Below are positions 1 to 8,708 of a DNA stretch of 64,000 nt, piece after piece. The DNA lies in the NCBI GenBank assembly GCA_035341665.1, contig DAOQVR010000004.1:1-64000 (forward strand), read 5' to 3'. The notes under the pieces were generated by a model. That model was not told the DNA's origin and ran no database searches. It was given only the letters and a program-made list of their open reading frames with translations. The DNA comes from DAOQVR01 sp035341665 (GTDB lineage Bacteria; Chloroflexota; Anaerolineae; JAAYZQ01). How positions within the stretch are numbered: the stretch's first letter is position 1; every line of letters begins with the position of its first letter. Made by a program: the position numbers and the translations under genes.

Positions 1-53
1 AACCTCCGTAAGGGACTTTCACCCTCGAGTCAGCGCCCATGCTGGGCGCACAG

Positions 54-88
54 CAGAGGGTGCCCACGCGATGCGTGGGCACCCTCTG
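54..88 (-). terminator. Hairpin terminator downstream of the two-domain glycosidase gene
   Basis: A perfect 16-bp inverted repeat (54-69 with 73-88) with a 3-base loop lies about 50 bases past the stop codon of the minus-strand glycosidase gene. There is no clear T-run, so it may be a transcript-stabilising hairpin rather than a classical intrinsic terminator. Confidence 0.6.
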
Positions 89-135
89 CCACTGTGGGGC
101 AAGGCCAGCAGCCCGTTCCGGCTGCGCGCCGTGAG

Positions 136-3120
136 CTACTTGGCCATGGACTGGAGAGCCGAGTAGACGGGCAGCGGGTTCCATGCAGGATCCACGATGC
201 CCCACTGGGCGACCTCGCCGGTGCTGTTGACCACGCGGAAGTTCAGGTTCCACAGGAAGGCTACGCCGACAAATCCCCACTGCTTCATAAGCTGGTAGGC
301 TCGCACCGTCCACTGGGCCTGCTCGTCGAAGGAGTTGTCGTTGGCGTACTCGTAGCCAGGCGCGCCGGTCCAGCCCGAGGCCCAGCCGAACTCGGTGGGC
401 CAGATTTTTTTGCTGCCGTCGCCGTTGGCCTTCATGATGCTGTAGTAGTCGTTCAGCGTCGAGTTAAAGCTCCAGGAGTGGTGTAGCGACGAGCAGGGGC
501 CCATGAAGGAGGCGCCGTTGGCCCGGATAAAGTCGCAGGCCGGCTGCCCGCCCTTGACATCGGGGGATACGTTGTAGCCGCTCGGGTGGGCGCCGATGGC
601 GTCGCTGTAGCTCTTCAGTCCGTTGGCGTACATGCCCCGCAGATACTGCTCGTCGTCCATCGCGAGGGGCGCGGGGGCGCCGGTCGGCGTCAGCGCTCCG
701 CTGACGACGATCATGCTCGAGCAGTTGCTCTTGATGGCCGGATAGGAAGCCTTCAGCAGGCGCATGTATGCGGCGGGATCGAGTGGCATGTTTCCCCACT
801 CGTAGTGGAGGTTCTGCTCATTCCAGACCTCGATCGCCTTAACGCTCGATCCACAGAACTCTTTCGCCATCGCGCCGACATAGTCGGCATAGTCCTGGTA
901 GTTGTCGGGAGGACCCTCCACGCCCATGTCGCCACCGGGGCGCGCCCACTTGGGCGCCTTGACCACGGAGAAGAGCACGCTGATGCCGCGGGCAGCCGCC
1001 TCATTCGCTATCTGGTGCAGCTGATCCCAATTACGCTGACCCTTGCTCGGCTCAAAGTTCTTCCACTCGACCTGCTGCTTCATCCACTTGAAGCCCATGT
1101 TGGCCGTCATCTGCATTGCCTGACCGGCCTGGCCGTTGTCGATCATGTGCGCCTGGACGCCGTAGCCGAAGGCCGTGTTGGGCGGAGGATTGCCCCCGCC
1201 GCCGGAGGGCTTTGCCGTGGCTTTGGCTGCCGGCTTGGCCGTCGGCTTCGGCGTGGCGGTGGGGGGGACGGGCGTCGGCGTGGGTGTCGGCGTGTCGGTG
1301 GGGAGCGGCGTCGGCGTGGGTGTCGGCGTCGGAAGCTCTACGACAAAGGCGACCTGGTCGTCGCCAGCCAGCAGCGCACCAGAATTGGCCGCAATCTGGG
1401 CCGCCACTTGATACTTGCCTGGCGCGTCCGGGGCAACGAAAACGTAGTCACCCGCTGCGAGGGGCACGACCTGCTCCACTACCTGGCTGCCCGTCTCGGA
1501 CAGGACCCTCCAGACCAGGGTGAACTCGCTCGCCTGTGCTACCGGAACCGCACTGGTCGAGGCCTGGTACTCCTGCACCAGACCCCAGAGGCGCGAGTCA
1601 TTGCCCTCGTCCCATAGGCTTCGCACCGCAACGCCCCCCACGTTGTAGCGGCGGGCAAGCGCCAGCTTGTGGGCAAAGGAGCTGGCATCTTCGAGCCAGA
1701 CCTGACGGTCCTGACCCGAGACGTCGTCGTGATAGGTGAAGGTGTAGTGGCCGGTCGCCGCATCGAGCGAGATACCAGGCGTCTCGAGGCCAACCGTCAC
1801 CTGGTCGCCGGGTATCAGCAGCTCCTTGCCGCCTGCTTTGACGACCACCCGGCTCAGCTCGGCGAGTGCGTCCTGGTAGCTGCGCTCGACCCACACGCCA
1901 CCCTGATTCTCGACGCTGAGCGCGCTGAACTCAGGCCGCACCTTGTAGCGCTCCACCTCGCCCACGGCCCAGGAGAGAAGCGCCTCCACTTGTCCTCCGG
2001 TCGCGTACGCCTTGGGGTCCAGTGGCGCCGGGAACTTGAGGCCGTCCACGGCCTTGCCCAGCTTCACCCAGTCGTAGGCCCCCGTCTCCCAGCGGTCCTC
2101 GGCAACCTGCACGGGGGCCTCCACGAAGATGCTGAGCCGTTTCCCTTCGGCATGCAGGGCGGAGGAGAGGTCTCTGACAAACGCCGTGTACGCATCGCGC
2201 AAATCGGGGCTGATGCCGCGGTAGTCGACCTCGACCCCGCTGTACATCTCGCGGGTGACCAGAGTCACGAGCGCCTGGACGTGTGCCGCGGCCGACTCGG
2301 GAACGGCGAGCATGTTATCCACCCAGTCGCTCCGCACGACGCCGTCGTAGTACCAGTTGCGCACAACCGGCACAATGCTGTACGACTCCTGTCCGGCGAG
2401 GGCCGGGAGGCTGGGCAGGCTGCCCGACACGCCATTGTCCCCGTCCAGCTGATACCCGACAGGGTTCAGCTCGACGAGCGAGCTGCTGCCTTCGGTCGGC
2501 AGCCCGGTAAAGTCGGGCAAATCGGCAGCAACCAGAGCAGGCCGCCCGCTTGCCTGGAAAGCCGCAACGGTCTGCGGCAGGTAGTCGAGCTGGCTGAAGA
2601 GAACGTCGTCCTCCGCGATGCGCCGGCTGGGCACAAACAGCCACTCCTTGCCAGTCCACTCGTAGAGCGAAAGGGTCTCATAGGGCTCGGCATTGTTGGG
2701 CACAGGGACGGTAAGGTCCACGTGCGTCGCCGGCTCTCCGCGCAGATCGAGCTGGTAGACGGGGCTCCTCACCAGCAGGGTCGAAGGCAGCGCGCGGGCG
2801 GCCTCCTCCAGGCGGTTTCCCGCCGATCCGTCGAGAAAGCTGGCCATGGGGACGGAGCCTGCCCTGAGCTTGACGTCACCCTGCAGGCCATCCGGCCACA
2901 GTGTCACCTGCGTGCCGTCCGGATCACTCGCCGAGCCCCCGACTTCGGAGTCGATCGGTTCAAAGCCCGCACCGGCGAGACGCTCCGCGGCTGAGACGGG
3001 CGGGAGCAGCAGGGAGGCAATCAGCAGCACAGCGATCAGGCCGTAAGCGACCATGCTGCTGCGCCTGCCCTCCAGCCAGCCTCCCAGGCGTTGCAGGAAG
3101 CCGATTCTCTCTTCGTCCAT
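136..3120 (-). CDS. Secreted or anchored two-domain glycoside hydrolase (degenerate GH18-like plus GH39/GH5-like clan A domain)
   Basis: The 994-residue protein has a short cytoplasmic N-terminus and one hydrophobic segment (about residues 22-40), so it is exported or membrane-anchored. The middle part (about 190-520) resembles a GH18-type barrel, but the strand-4 segment reads GVEVDYRG and lacks the catalytic Glu of DGxDxDxE. A Pro/Thr-rich linker follows. The C-terminal domain (about 690-994) is a TIM-barrel glycosidase of the GH39/GH5 kind, with the likely acid/base Glu768 in WNEQN and the likely nucleophile Glu910 in PTEFGW. I chose the ATG at 3120 because GGAGG lies about 11 bases upstream; an in-frame start at 3138 overlaps that site. 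It is monocistronic with a long leader. Substrate is unknown. Confidence 0.75.
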   Translation of the reverse strand: MDEERIGFLQRLGGWLEGRRSSMVAYGLIAVLLIASLLLPPVSAAERLAGAGFEPIDSEVGGSASDPDGTQVTLWPDGLQGDVKLRAGSVPMASFLDGSAGNRLEEAARALPSTLLVRSPVYQLDLRGEPATHVDLTVPVPNNAEPYETLSLYEWTGKEWLFVPSRRIAEDDVLFSQLDYLPQTVAAFQASGRPALVAADLPDFTGLPTEGSSSLVELNPVGYQLDGDNGVSGSLPSLPALAGQESYSIVPVVRNWYYDGVVRSDWVDNMLAVPESAAAHVQALVTLVTREMYSGVEVDYRGISPDLRDAYTAFVRDLSSALHAEGKRLSIFVEAPVQVAEDRWETGAYDWVKLGKAVDGLKFPAPLDPKAYATGGQVEALLSWAVGEVERYKVRPEFSALSVENQGGVWVERSYQDALAELSRVVVKAGGKELLIPGDQVTVGLETPGISLDAATGHYTFTYHDDVSGQDRQVWLEDASSFAHKLALARRYNVGGVAVRSLWDEGNDSRLWGLVQEYQASTSAVPVAQASEFTLVWRVLSETGSQVVEQVVPLAAGDYVFVAPDAPGKYQVAAQIAANSGALLAGDDQVAFVVELPTPTPTPTPLPTDTPTPTPTPVPPTATPKPTAKPAAKATAKPSGGGGNPPPNTAFGYGVQAHMIDNGQAGQAMQMTANMGFKWMKQQVEWKNFEPSKGQRNWDQLHQIANEAAARGISVLFSVVKAPKWARPGGDMGVEGPPDNYQDYADYVGAMAKEFCGSSVKAIEVWNEQNLHYEWGNMPLDPAAYMRLLKASYPAIKSNCSSMIVVSGALTPTGAPAPLAMDDEQYLRGMYANGLKSYSDAIGAHPSGYNVSPDVKGGQPACDFIRANGASFMGPCSSLHHSWSFNSTLNDYYSIMKANGDGSKKIWPTEFGWASGWTGAPGYEYANDNSFDEQAQWTVRAYQLMKQWGFVGVAFLWNLNFRVVNSTGEVAQWGIVDPAWNPLPVYSALQSMAK

Positions 3121-3472
3121 TCTCTTCGTATCCTCCATTGGTTGCATCGGTCCGTCAGACGGGGCTGCCCAGAAGGCACGAGCCCTGCAATGCTGAGCGC
3201 GGCGATGCATCTCACTTCCCTGGGTAGCAGGCGGAATCAGTGATCCCTCTCGTGCCTCAGGGCATGCCTCGCTCGCTGCGCTCCCTCGGGTTGACAGTCA
3301 CTGGACACCCCGGTCTTGCATGGTCTCACCAACTGCCTCACGGGTGCCGTCGTCCTTAAGCGAAAAGGCCCCGCACCGAGCCACCACCGGCAGGCTCGAC
3401 CCGGGGTCTACCATCGAGCATAGGTTCGACGCGTCGTCGCTGACTTCAACTCCCTGCTGCTGCGGCGAGCAT
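3121..3472 (-). other. Long 5' leader of the glycosidase gene, possibly folded
   Basis: About 350 bases lie between the predicted transcription start and the start codon, and I see no gene in them. The segment 3238-3303 is closed by CAGTGA/TCACTG and contains smaller hairpins, so part of the leader may fold. No known riboswitch class was recognised. Confidence 0.3.
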
Positions 3473-3478
3473 GCCGGG

Positions 3479-3507
3479 ATTCTAGCACAACGCATCGCCG
3501 TACGCAA
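3479..3507 (-). promoter_or_regulatory. Sigma70-type promoter for the glycosidase gene
   Basis: On the minus strand, TTGCGT (3502-3507) and TAGAAT (3479-3484) are separated by 17 bases. This predicts a start near 3472 and a leader of about 350 bases. Confidence 0.5.
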
Positions 3508-3577
3508 ACCGGGCTGGCGTTCTTGTCGCGCCGGGCAGGCCCGCACAAACCGACCCTGCAGGGGCGGTGCGCTCACT

Positions 3578-3606
3578 TTGACATCCGCCTGCGGGTATGG
3601 TAGAGT
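3578..3606 (+). promoter_or_regulatory. Sigma70-type promoter for the structured leader and the metallophosphoesterase operon
   Basis: TTGACA (3578-3583), a 17-base spacer and TAGAGT (3601-3606) point rightward. The start would be near 3613, at the 5' edge of the structured region. Confidence 0.55.
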
Positions 3607-3612
3607 GGCGGC

Positions 3613-3772
3613 TGGTCGGTTCAGACGAGTGACACGATGGACATGCAGCAGTCGCCGGATCGCCCTATCCCTTGCCCTCCGCCAGGCACCCAGTCTGGAT
3701 AGCCGGCTGCGTCTCTCGACCACGTGTGTTCCGGGCCAGCTCTCCAGGCGGAGTGAGAGGGCTGGCCTTTTT
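3613..3772 (+). ncRNA. Candidate structured leader RNA or small RNA ending in an intrinsic terminator
   Basis: This 160-base non-coding segment has nested complementarity. 3613-3618 pairs with 3717-3722. 3648-3650 plus 3654-3658 pair with 3703-3710. 3665-3670 pairs with 3697-3702, stacked on the previous helix with a 6-base bulge. 3673-3676 pairs with 3685-3688. It ends in a separate terminator hairpin. The order promoter, multi-stem fold, terminator, ORF is what a riboswitch or attenuator looks like, but a free small RNA is equally possible. I do not recognise SRP RNA, 6S RNA, T-box or a named riboswitch. Confidence 0.45.
3734..3772 (+). terminator. Intrinsic terminator or attenuator just before the metallophosphoesterase gene
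   Basis: GGCCAGC (3734-3740) pairs with GCTGGCC (3761-3767), extended by TCTC/GAGA, and five Ts follow at 3768-3772. The T-run ends only 8 bases before the ATG of the next gene. Terminating exactly here would switch off the operon. Confidence 0.65.
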
Positions 3773-3780
3773 GCGTGGCA

Positions 3781-4497
3781 ATGAAGATCCTGACCGTCAG
3801 CGACAAGGTGGACCCACTGCTGTACAGCCCGGCCCTGCGCCGCTTGTACGGCGACGTGGATCTCGTGCTCGGGTGCGGGGACTTGCCTCACTACTACCTG
3901 GAGTACATTGTGACCATGCTGGGAGGTCCGCTCTTCTACGTAATCGGCAATCACACCTTGGAGCTCAAGCCGACGGAACAACCGCCGCAGCGGGTGCCGC
4001 TCGCACCTGGTCACGCCAATAGGGAGGCGCACAGCGAGCCACGGGACGGGCCGGATGGTTGCGAGAACATCCACGGCCGTCACGTGCGGTATCGTGGACT
4101 GCTGCTGGCCGGCCTGGAGGGGTCGATGCGCTACAGCACCAGGCCCGACTACCAGTACACTGAGCCGGAGATGGCTGCCCAGGCGCGCCGGCTGTTGCCC
4201 GGGCTGCTCTGGAACAGGATTCGCCACGGGCGCTACCTCGACATCTTGGTCACCCACGCGCCCCCGGCGGGCATCCACGACCTGCCCGACCTGTGTCACT
4301 CGGGCTTTCGCATCTTCCGCACCCTGATGGAGCGCTTCCACCCGCGCTATCTGGTCCACGGCCATGTGCACCTTTATGGAACGGCCGAGGTGGCGGAGAC
4401 GACCTACCGACAAACCCAGGTTATCAACAGCTACGGCTACCGCTTGATCCAGATGGACAATGGGACACTGCGGCACCCGAAAGGACTCCGTTGGTGA
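3781..4497 (+). CDS. Calcineurin-like metallophosphoesterase
   Basis: The 238-residue protein carries the metal-ligand blocks of the family in order: SDKVD near the N-terminus, GCGDL, GNHTLE, THAPP and HGHVH near the C-terminus. The first block has Lys where the usual D-x-H has His, so metal site 1 may be unusual. It probably hydrolyses a phosphomonoester or phosphodiester in the cytoplasm; the substrate cannot be told. A GTG two codons upstream is an alternative start. No good ribosome site is close to either start, which fits control through the leader hairpin. It overlaps the next gene by 4 bases (GTGA), so it is the first gene of an operon ending in proS. Confidence 0.8.
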   Translation: MKILTVSDKVDPLLYSPALRRLYGDVDLVLGCGDLPHYYLEYIVTMLGGPLFYVIGNHTLELKPTEQPPQRVPLAPGHANREAHSEPRDGPDGCENIHGRHVRYRGLLLAGLEGSMRYSTRPDYQYTEPEMAAQARRLLPGLLWNRIRHGRYLDILVTHAPPAGIHDLPDLCHSGFRIFRTLMERFHPRYLVHGHVHLYGTAEVAETTYRQTQVINSYGYRLIQMDNGTLRHPKGLRW

Positions 4498-5402
4498 GCG
4501 ACATTGTGCCAACGATGTCGGACGGGGCCTTTCGGGCTGCGCGCTGGAGGGCCTTCTTCCAGCACATCCGTGCCTGGTTCACGGGCCACAAGGTGAGCCC
4601 GCTGCTCAGGCTGGACGCAGTGCGCGAAAAGCTCGACATCCGCGGCCAGCACTACGCAGGGCTACAGAGCATACCGGTCGGCCAGATTGTCGGCAGTGCG
4701 GGGCGCTATCACGATTTCAACCGGGCCTTCCTGCCTGAGCAGGAATATGTCAAGCAGCGCTGGAGGAGAGTATACGCAGCTGCGCACAGCCCGCAGGGCT
4801 TTCCTCCGATCGAGGTGTACCAGGTGGGCGAGGCCTACTTCGTGCGCGACGGTCACCACCGTGTGTCCGTCCTGAAGGAGCTCGGCGCTCCCAGCATCGA
4901 AGCCTACGTCACAGTCTTGGAATCGCCCGTCCCCCTGACGGCGGACATCACCGACGAGGAGCTGGAGCTGAAGGGCGAGTATGCGTCCTTCCTGCGGCAA
5001 ACGGGCCTCCGGGACGTGCGGCCCAGCGCCGAGCTTCAGTTCAGCCTGCGCGGGCAGTACCCGACCTTGTTGGAGCATATTGCGGTACACCGCTACTACC
5101 TCGGCCAAGAGGAGCGTCGGGAGATCCCCGAGGACGAGGCCGTGGGGCGCTGGTACGATGAAGTGTACCTGCCCCTTGTCCGGGTCATCCGCGAGGTACG
5201 GATCCTGAGCGTGTTTCCCGGGCGAACGGAGGCAGACCTGTACCTGTGGATCATCGAGCACCGGCACTACTTGAGCGAGCGGAGCGTGCAGGAGGTCCCA
5301 ATCGAGGAAGCGGCAGAGGAGTACGTGCGCGAGTTCGCGCCTGGATCGGACAGGGGAAAACCGGCAGGCAGGCAAGAGAAGGAGGAAGAGAAGGATGGCT
5401 GA
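4494..5402 (+). CDS. ParB/sulfiredoxin-fold-like domain protein
   Basis: This is a 302-residue soluble protein. Residues about 95-135 contain FVRDGHHRVSVLKELG, which matches the nucleotide-binding strand-helix block of ParB N-terminal and sulfiredoxin-like domains (D/E-G-x-x-R). The rest is charged and without a recognised domain, and the C-terminus is a Lys/Glu-rich tail. The GTG at 4494 is preferred because its GTGA overlaps the stop of the phosphoesterase gene and AAAGGA lies 8 bases upstream; an in-frame extension further upstream would overlap that gene heavily. It overlaps proS by 8 bases. It is not the chromosomal ParB, which lies near 60 kb. The function is unknown. Confidence 0.65.
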   Translation: MSDIVPTMSDGAFRAARWRAFFQHIRAWFTGHKVSPLLRLDAVREKLDIRGQHYAGLQSIPVGQIVGSAGRYHDFNRAFLPEQEYVKQRWRRVYAAAHSPQGFPPIEVYQVGEAYFVRDGHHRVSVLKELGAPSIEAYVTVLESPVPLTADITDEELELKGEYASFLRQTGLRDVRPSAELQFSLRGQYPTLLEHIAVHRYYLGQEERREIPEDEAVGRWYDEVYLPLVRVIREVRILSVFPGRTEADLYLWIIEHRHYLSERSVQEVPIEEAAEEYVREFAPGSDRGKPAGRQEKEEEKDG

Positions 5403-6837
5403 CGAGAAAAAGCTGACGACACGGGGGGAAGACTATTCCGCCTGGTACAATGAGGTGGTCCAGCGCGCCGAGCTGGCCGATTATGCGCCGGTGCGAGGGT
5501 GCATGGTTGTGCGGCCCTATGGGACGGCTCTCTGGGAGTCGATCCAGTCGGGACTGGACAGGCGATTCAAGGAAACGGGACACGAGAATGCGATGTTCCC
5601 GCTGCTCATCCCCGAGTCGTTCATGCGAAGGGAGCGAGAGCACGTGGAGGGCTTTGCTCCGGAGCTGGCGGTCGTCACGATCGGCGGCGGCAAGCAGTTG
5701 GAGGAGCCGCTCGTCATCCGCCCGACGTCGGAAACAGTGATCGGTCACATGTACTCCAAGTGGATCCAGTCCTACCGGGATCTTCCCGTGCTGATGAACC
5801 AATGGTGCAGCGTCGTCCGCTGGGAGCTGCGCACACGGCTCTTCCTTCGCACGCTCGAGTTCTATTGGCAGGAAGGCCACACTGCGCACGCCACTTTCCA
5901 GGAGGCCCAGGAGGAGACGATGCGCATGCTGGATACCTACGAGGATGCGGCCGTACGCGACATGTCGATCCCCGTTGTCAAGGGACGCAAGAGCCGCACT
6001 GAAAAGTTCAAAGGCGCAGACAACAGCTACTCCATCGAGGCGATGATGGGGGACACCAAGGCCCTCCAGGCAGGTACCAGCCACATGCTGGGGCAGCGCT
6101 TTGCGCGCGCCTTTGAGATCCGCTACCTCGATCAAAGCAACGACCTGCAATACTGCTGGACGACAAGCTGGGGGGTCAGCTCTCGCCTGATCGGGGCGGT
6201 CATCATGGTCCACGGCGATGACCAGGGGCTCAAGCTGCCGCCGGTTGTCGCGCCGGTCCAGGCCATCATCGTTCCGATATGGAGGCAGGAGGAGCAGAAG
6301 GCGGCCGTCCTGGATGCAGCAGAGAAGGTTCGCGTCCAGCTTGCCGGCTCCTTCCGGGTCAAGGTGGACAAGCGCGAGGAGATCACGCCCGGCTTCAAGT
6401 TCAATGACTGGGAGTTGCGCGGCGTGCCGGTGCGTATCGAGATTGGCCCTAAAGACATCGCCAACGAGAGCGTGGTCGTCGCGCGGCGCGACGTGCCGGG
6501 AAGGGCCGGCAAGCAGGTGGTGCCGGTCGCCGGGCTGAGCCAAATGCTGGCGGATACGCTCCATGCGATCCAGGCCGGGCTGCTGGAGGCAGCCACTGCC
6601 TTCCGCGACGCCCACATCCACACGGCGGCAGACTATGGCGAGCTGCGGCAGGTCGTGGAAGAGGGCTGGGCACGCGCCTTCTGGTGCGGCCAGGACGACT
6701 GCGAGACACGCATCAAGGAAGACACCAAAGCCACCAACCGCTGCACGCCGCTGGACCAGGAGGGTGCCGGGAACGGCCGCTGTGTCGTGTGCGGGCAGCC
6801 GGCACAGTCGTGGTCGTATTGGGCGCGGGCGTACTGA
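5395..6837 (+). CDS. proS: Prolyl-tRNA synthetase, type 3 (archaeal/eukaryotic-like)
   Basis: The enzyme charges tRNA-Pro with proline. At 480 residues it has the class II catalytic core (RPTSETVIGHMYSKW, RWE, FYWQEGH with the conserved motif-2 context), an anticodon-binding domain, and the C-terminal zinc-binding extension (CGQDDC then CVVCG) ending in Tyr. These features separate the type 3 enzyme from the longer bacterial type with an inserted editing domain. GGAGG precedes the ATG, which overlaps the previous stop. I saw no T-box leader. It is the last gene of the phosphoesterase operon. Confidence 0.95.
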   Translation: MADEKKLTTRGEDYSAWYNEVVQRAELADYAPVRGCMVVRPYGTALWESIQSGLDRRFKETGHENAMFPLLIPESFMRREREHVEGFAPELAVVTIGGGKQLEEPLVIRPTSETVIGHMYSKWIQSYRDLPVLMNQWCSVVRWELRTRLFLRTLEFYWQEGHTAHATFQEAQEETMRMLDTYEDAAVRDMSIPVVKGRKSRTEKFKGADNSYSIEAMMGDTKALQAGTSHMLGQRFARAFEIRYLDQSNDLQYCWTTSWGVSSRLIGAVIMVHGDDQGLKLPPVVAPVQAIIVPIWRQEEQKAAVLDAAEKVRVQLAGSFRVKVDKREEITPGFKFNDWELRGVPVRIEIGPKDIANESVVVARRDVPGRAGKQVVPVAGLSQMLADTLHAIQAGLLEAATAFRDAHIHTAADYGELRQVVEEGWARAFWCGQDDCETRIKEDTKATNRCTPLDQEGAGNGRCVVCGQPAQSWSYWARAY

Positions 6838-6844
6838 GCGGCAA

Positions 6845-6920
6845 GGCGGGTTTGGAAACCCGCCCTACGGGGGCGGGTATGGAAACCCGCCCTACGGGGG
6901 GGACGGAGACCCGCCTGACG
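6845..6920. repeat. Tandem palindromic repeat after proS
   Basis: Three successive units, the third degraded, begin with GGCGGG and end with CCCGCC. The first unit (6845-6863) is a near-perfect palindrome with a 9-bp stem. The array directly follows the proS stop and may serve as a terminator or REP-like element. Confidence 0.6.
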
Positions 6921-6937
6921 AAGCCGGCGGGGTCTGC

Positions 6938-6966
6938 TTGACGTTTCGGACGGGCGGGGCTACACT
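6938..6966 (+). promoter_or_regulatory. Sigma70-type promoter for the zinc-ribbon gene at 6993
   Basis: TTGACG (6938-6943), 17 bases, TACACT (6961-6966). The predicted start near 6973 leaves a 20-base leader containing GGAG. Confidence 0.6.
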
Positions 6967-6992
6967 GACCCCGCCTGCGAAAGGAGAGTACG

Positions 6993-7583
6993 ATGATCAC
7001 GTGCAAGAGCTGCGGCGCACAAAACCCAGACTATGCGCGGGCGTGTGACTTCTGCGGGACGGCGCTCGAGCGCCCTCAGCTCAGCGCAGCGGCTGCGCAC
7101 CTCCGCGACCAGCTGCTGGGCATGAGCTTGGGAGCAGAGGATTTCAATACGATCTGTTTCGCCCTACAGGTTGACTGGAGGCCCTACAAGGCGATGAGTG
7201 ACGAAGCGGGGAAGGCGGAGATGCTTGCCCGCCAGCTGGAGACAGAGGGCCGCCTGAAAGAGGTGGATCGCTTTCTCCGCGACTTCCGCTTCCCGCAGAG
7301 CTACCCGCCCTTGCCGGCACCGCCGGCCGACAACCTCTACCTTTCGTACGTCTTTGCCGTCCAGAACGTCCGGACTATGGACCAGCTTCAGAAGCTCGTG
7401 GACCAGATTGGGATCAGTGACGCCGCGCAGCTGCCCGGCACGACGGTGCCTCACAAGCTGCGCGATGCGATGTGGGCTGCACACCGGGCCAACGCGCTGC
7501 CCGAGGTGCTCGAATGGCTGCGCACCCTGGCGCCCGCGCCTGCACTGCGGCCGCGCCGGCGCCAGACGACCACCTGGAATTGA
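6993..7583 (+). CDS. Zinc-ribbon protein of unknown function
   Basis: This 196-residue cytoplasmic protein starts with a four-cysteine zinc ribbon (CKSCG then CDFCG, residues 4-22). A mostly helical region follows, containing a stretch on displacement of residues (VDWRPYKAM) and a basic C-terminus. GGAG lies about 9 bases before the ATG. I recognise no domain beyond the ribbon. It is one of at least six zinc-ribbon proteins in this window. Confidence 0.65.
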   Translation: MITCKSCGAQNPDYARACDFCGTALERPQLSAAAAHLRDQLLGMSLGAEDFNTICFALQVDWRPYKAMSDEAGKAEMLARQLETEGRLKEVDRFLRDFRFPQSYPPLPAPPADNLYLSYVFAVQNVRTMDQLQKLVDQIGISDAAQLPGTTVPHKLRDAMWAAHRANALPEVLEWLRTLAPAPALRPRRRQTTTWN

Positions 7584-7692
7584 CGCCGCGGTCGCGTGCC
7601 TTCATGCGACGGAGCGGGGCTGCTGAGGAAGCCACACAGGGCGACCCCTATCACTCTCTCCCGGCGACGGGGGTGCAGGCCAAGGAGAAACG

Positions 7693-8676
7693 ATGAAGAC
7701 GGGACGAGCACGAAGTAAGCAAGAGCTGCCGGCCGAGGAGCCACGTCCGGCACCAGGAGAGCAGCCACCGGCTGCCGAGCCCGCCGTCGGGTTGCCTCCG
7801 GGCCAGGCGGCCGCCAGCACTGCACAGCCCCCACAGGGCCGGAACCGGACAGTCCAACTTGTCTTCGTTGCGGTGGTCGCCCTGATCGCCTGCGTCCTGC
7901 TCTTCACGCTAATGCGAAGCTGCGGCCGCACAGACCAATGGGTTGAGGCGACCAGCGCCAGGGGGAGCTGGACCACCGGCGTGCAGCTCTTCTCCCCGCA
8001 GGTGCAGACCCGTGAGACCTGGCAGACCGCATGCACTGGCTCGCAGGGACTCGTGCAGCAGGCCACATGTGTGGTGATGCCGACCGGCAAGTTCCTCAGC
8101 CAGCCGAGCCGTACCTACGACGAGTACGCCTTCAACAGCTACTACGATGAGACGCAGAAGAAGACCTACGATGCCCAGGGCATGGAGTTCGTCGTCTCGC
8201 AGCTCGGCGGAGACGATCGGGTGGTGAACAACCAGCGACTGGTGTCCAGGGAATACCTCAAGACAGACACCTGCCAGCAGACCGAGTACACCATTTGGGT
8301 CGATGATCCGCTGGACACGACGCAGGAGGTGGAGGTATACCTCCAGGATTGTGAGGTGTGGCAGAGCGTGACGGTATACGACTCCGAGCAGGCTCCCTGG
8401 TGCACCTGTCTCGTGACGGTCCTGGTGCCCGCAGCGCAGGAGATGAGCCAAGGTAGCGGGCTGCAGGTGACCTATCCCACTCTGCTGGTCCCGGAGGGAG
8501 GCAAGGCGGAGCAGTCATTCGAGGCATCGGTCACCTTTTCCGGGGACGACGGGCGCTACTCGCTCACACAGACGACGACCGATCCGGCCCAATACCGCGA
8601 CTGGCTGACGACAACCTACTACCTGGGGATCCGCGATGGGAGAGCGGTCAGGTTGAGCCGGAAGCCGCAGAAGTAG
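7693..8676 (+). CDS. Single-pass membrane protein with cysteine-containing extracellular domain
   Basis: This is a 327-residue protein. A Pro/Ala/Gln-rich cytoplasmic N-terminus (1-50) precedes one membrane helix (about 53-73), then a beta-rich outer domain with several Cys pairs (for example TACTG, QQATC, TDTCQQ, CTCLV). AAGGAG lies about 7 bases upstream of the ATG. The domain is unknown to me. The gene stands alone, facing the convergent subtilase gene. Confidence 0.6.
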   Translation: MKTGRARSKQELPAEEPRPAPGEQPPAAEPAVGLPPGQAAASTAQPPQGRNRTVQLVFVAVVALIACVLLFTLMRSCGRTDQWVEATSARGSWTTGVQLFSPQVQTRETWQTACTGSQGLVQQATCVVMPTGKFLSQPSRTYDEYAFNSYYDETQKKTYDAQGMEFVVSQLGGDDRVVNNQRLVSREYLKTDTCQQTEYTIWVDDPLDTTQEVEVYLQDCEVWQSVTVYDSEQAPWCTCLVTVLVPAAQEMSQGSGLQVTYPTLLVPEGGKAEQSFEASVTFSGDDGRYSLTQTTTDPAQYRDWLTTTYYLGIRDGRAVRLSRKPQK

Positions 8677-8708
8677 ACTTCAGGTACCGGGCGCCGGGAC
8701 CATGATGG

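Noticed and set aside
1669..2994. 441-codon plus-strand frame opposite the glycosidase gene
   Set aside because: Shadow frame with Arg-rich composition and no motif.
3613..3772. SRP RNA or 6S RNA identity for the structured leader
   Set aside because: The conserved SRP apical loop and the 6S bulge pattern were not seen.
3298..4512. 404-codon minus-strand frame over the metallophosphoesterase gene
   Set aside because: The plus strand has clear phosphoesterase motifs; the antisense frame has none and would run through the structured leader.
5340..5400. T-box leader before proS, and likewise before trpS
   Set aside because: No T-box sequence or specifier stem is visible; both genes have short or operon-internal leaders.
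5251..6621. 456-codon minus-strand frame opposite proS
   Set aside because: Shadow of proS in GC-rich DNA, without recognisable motifs.
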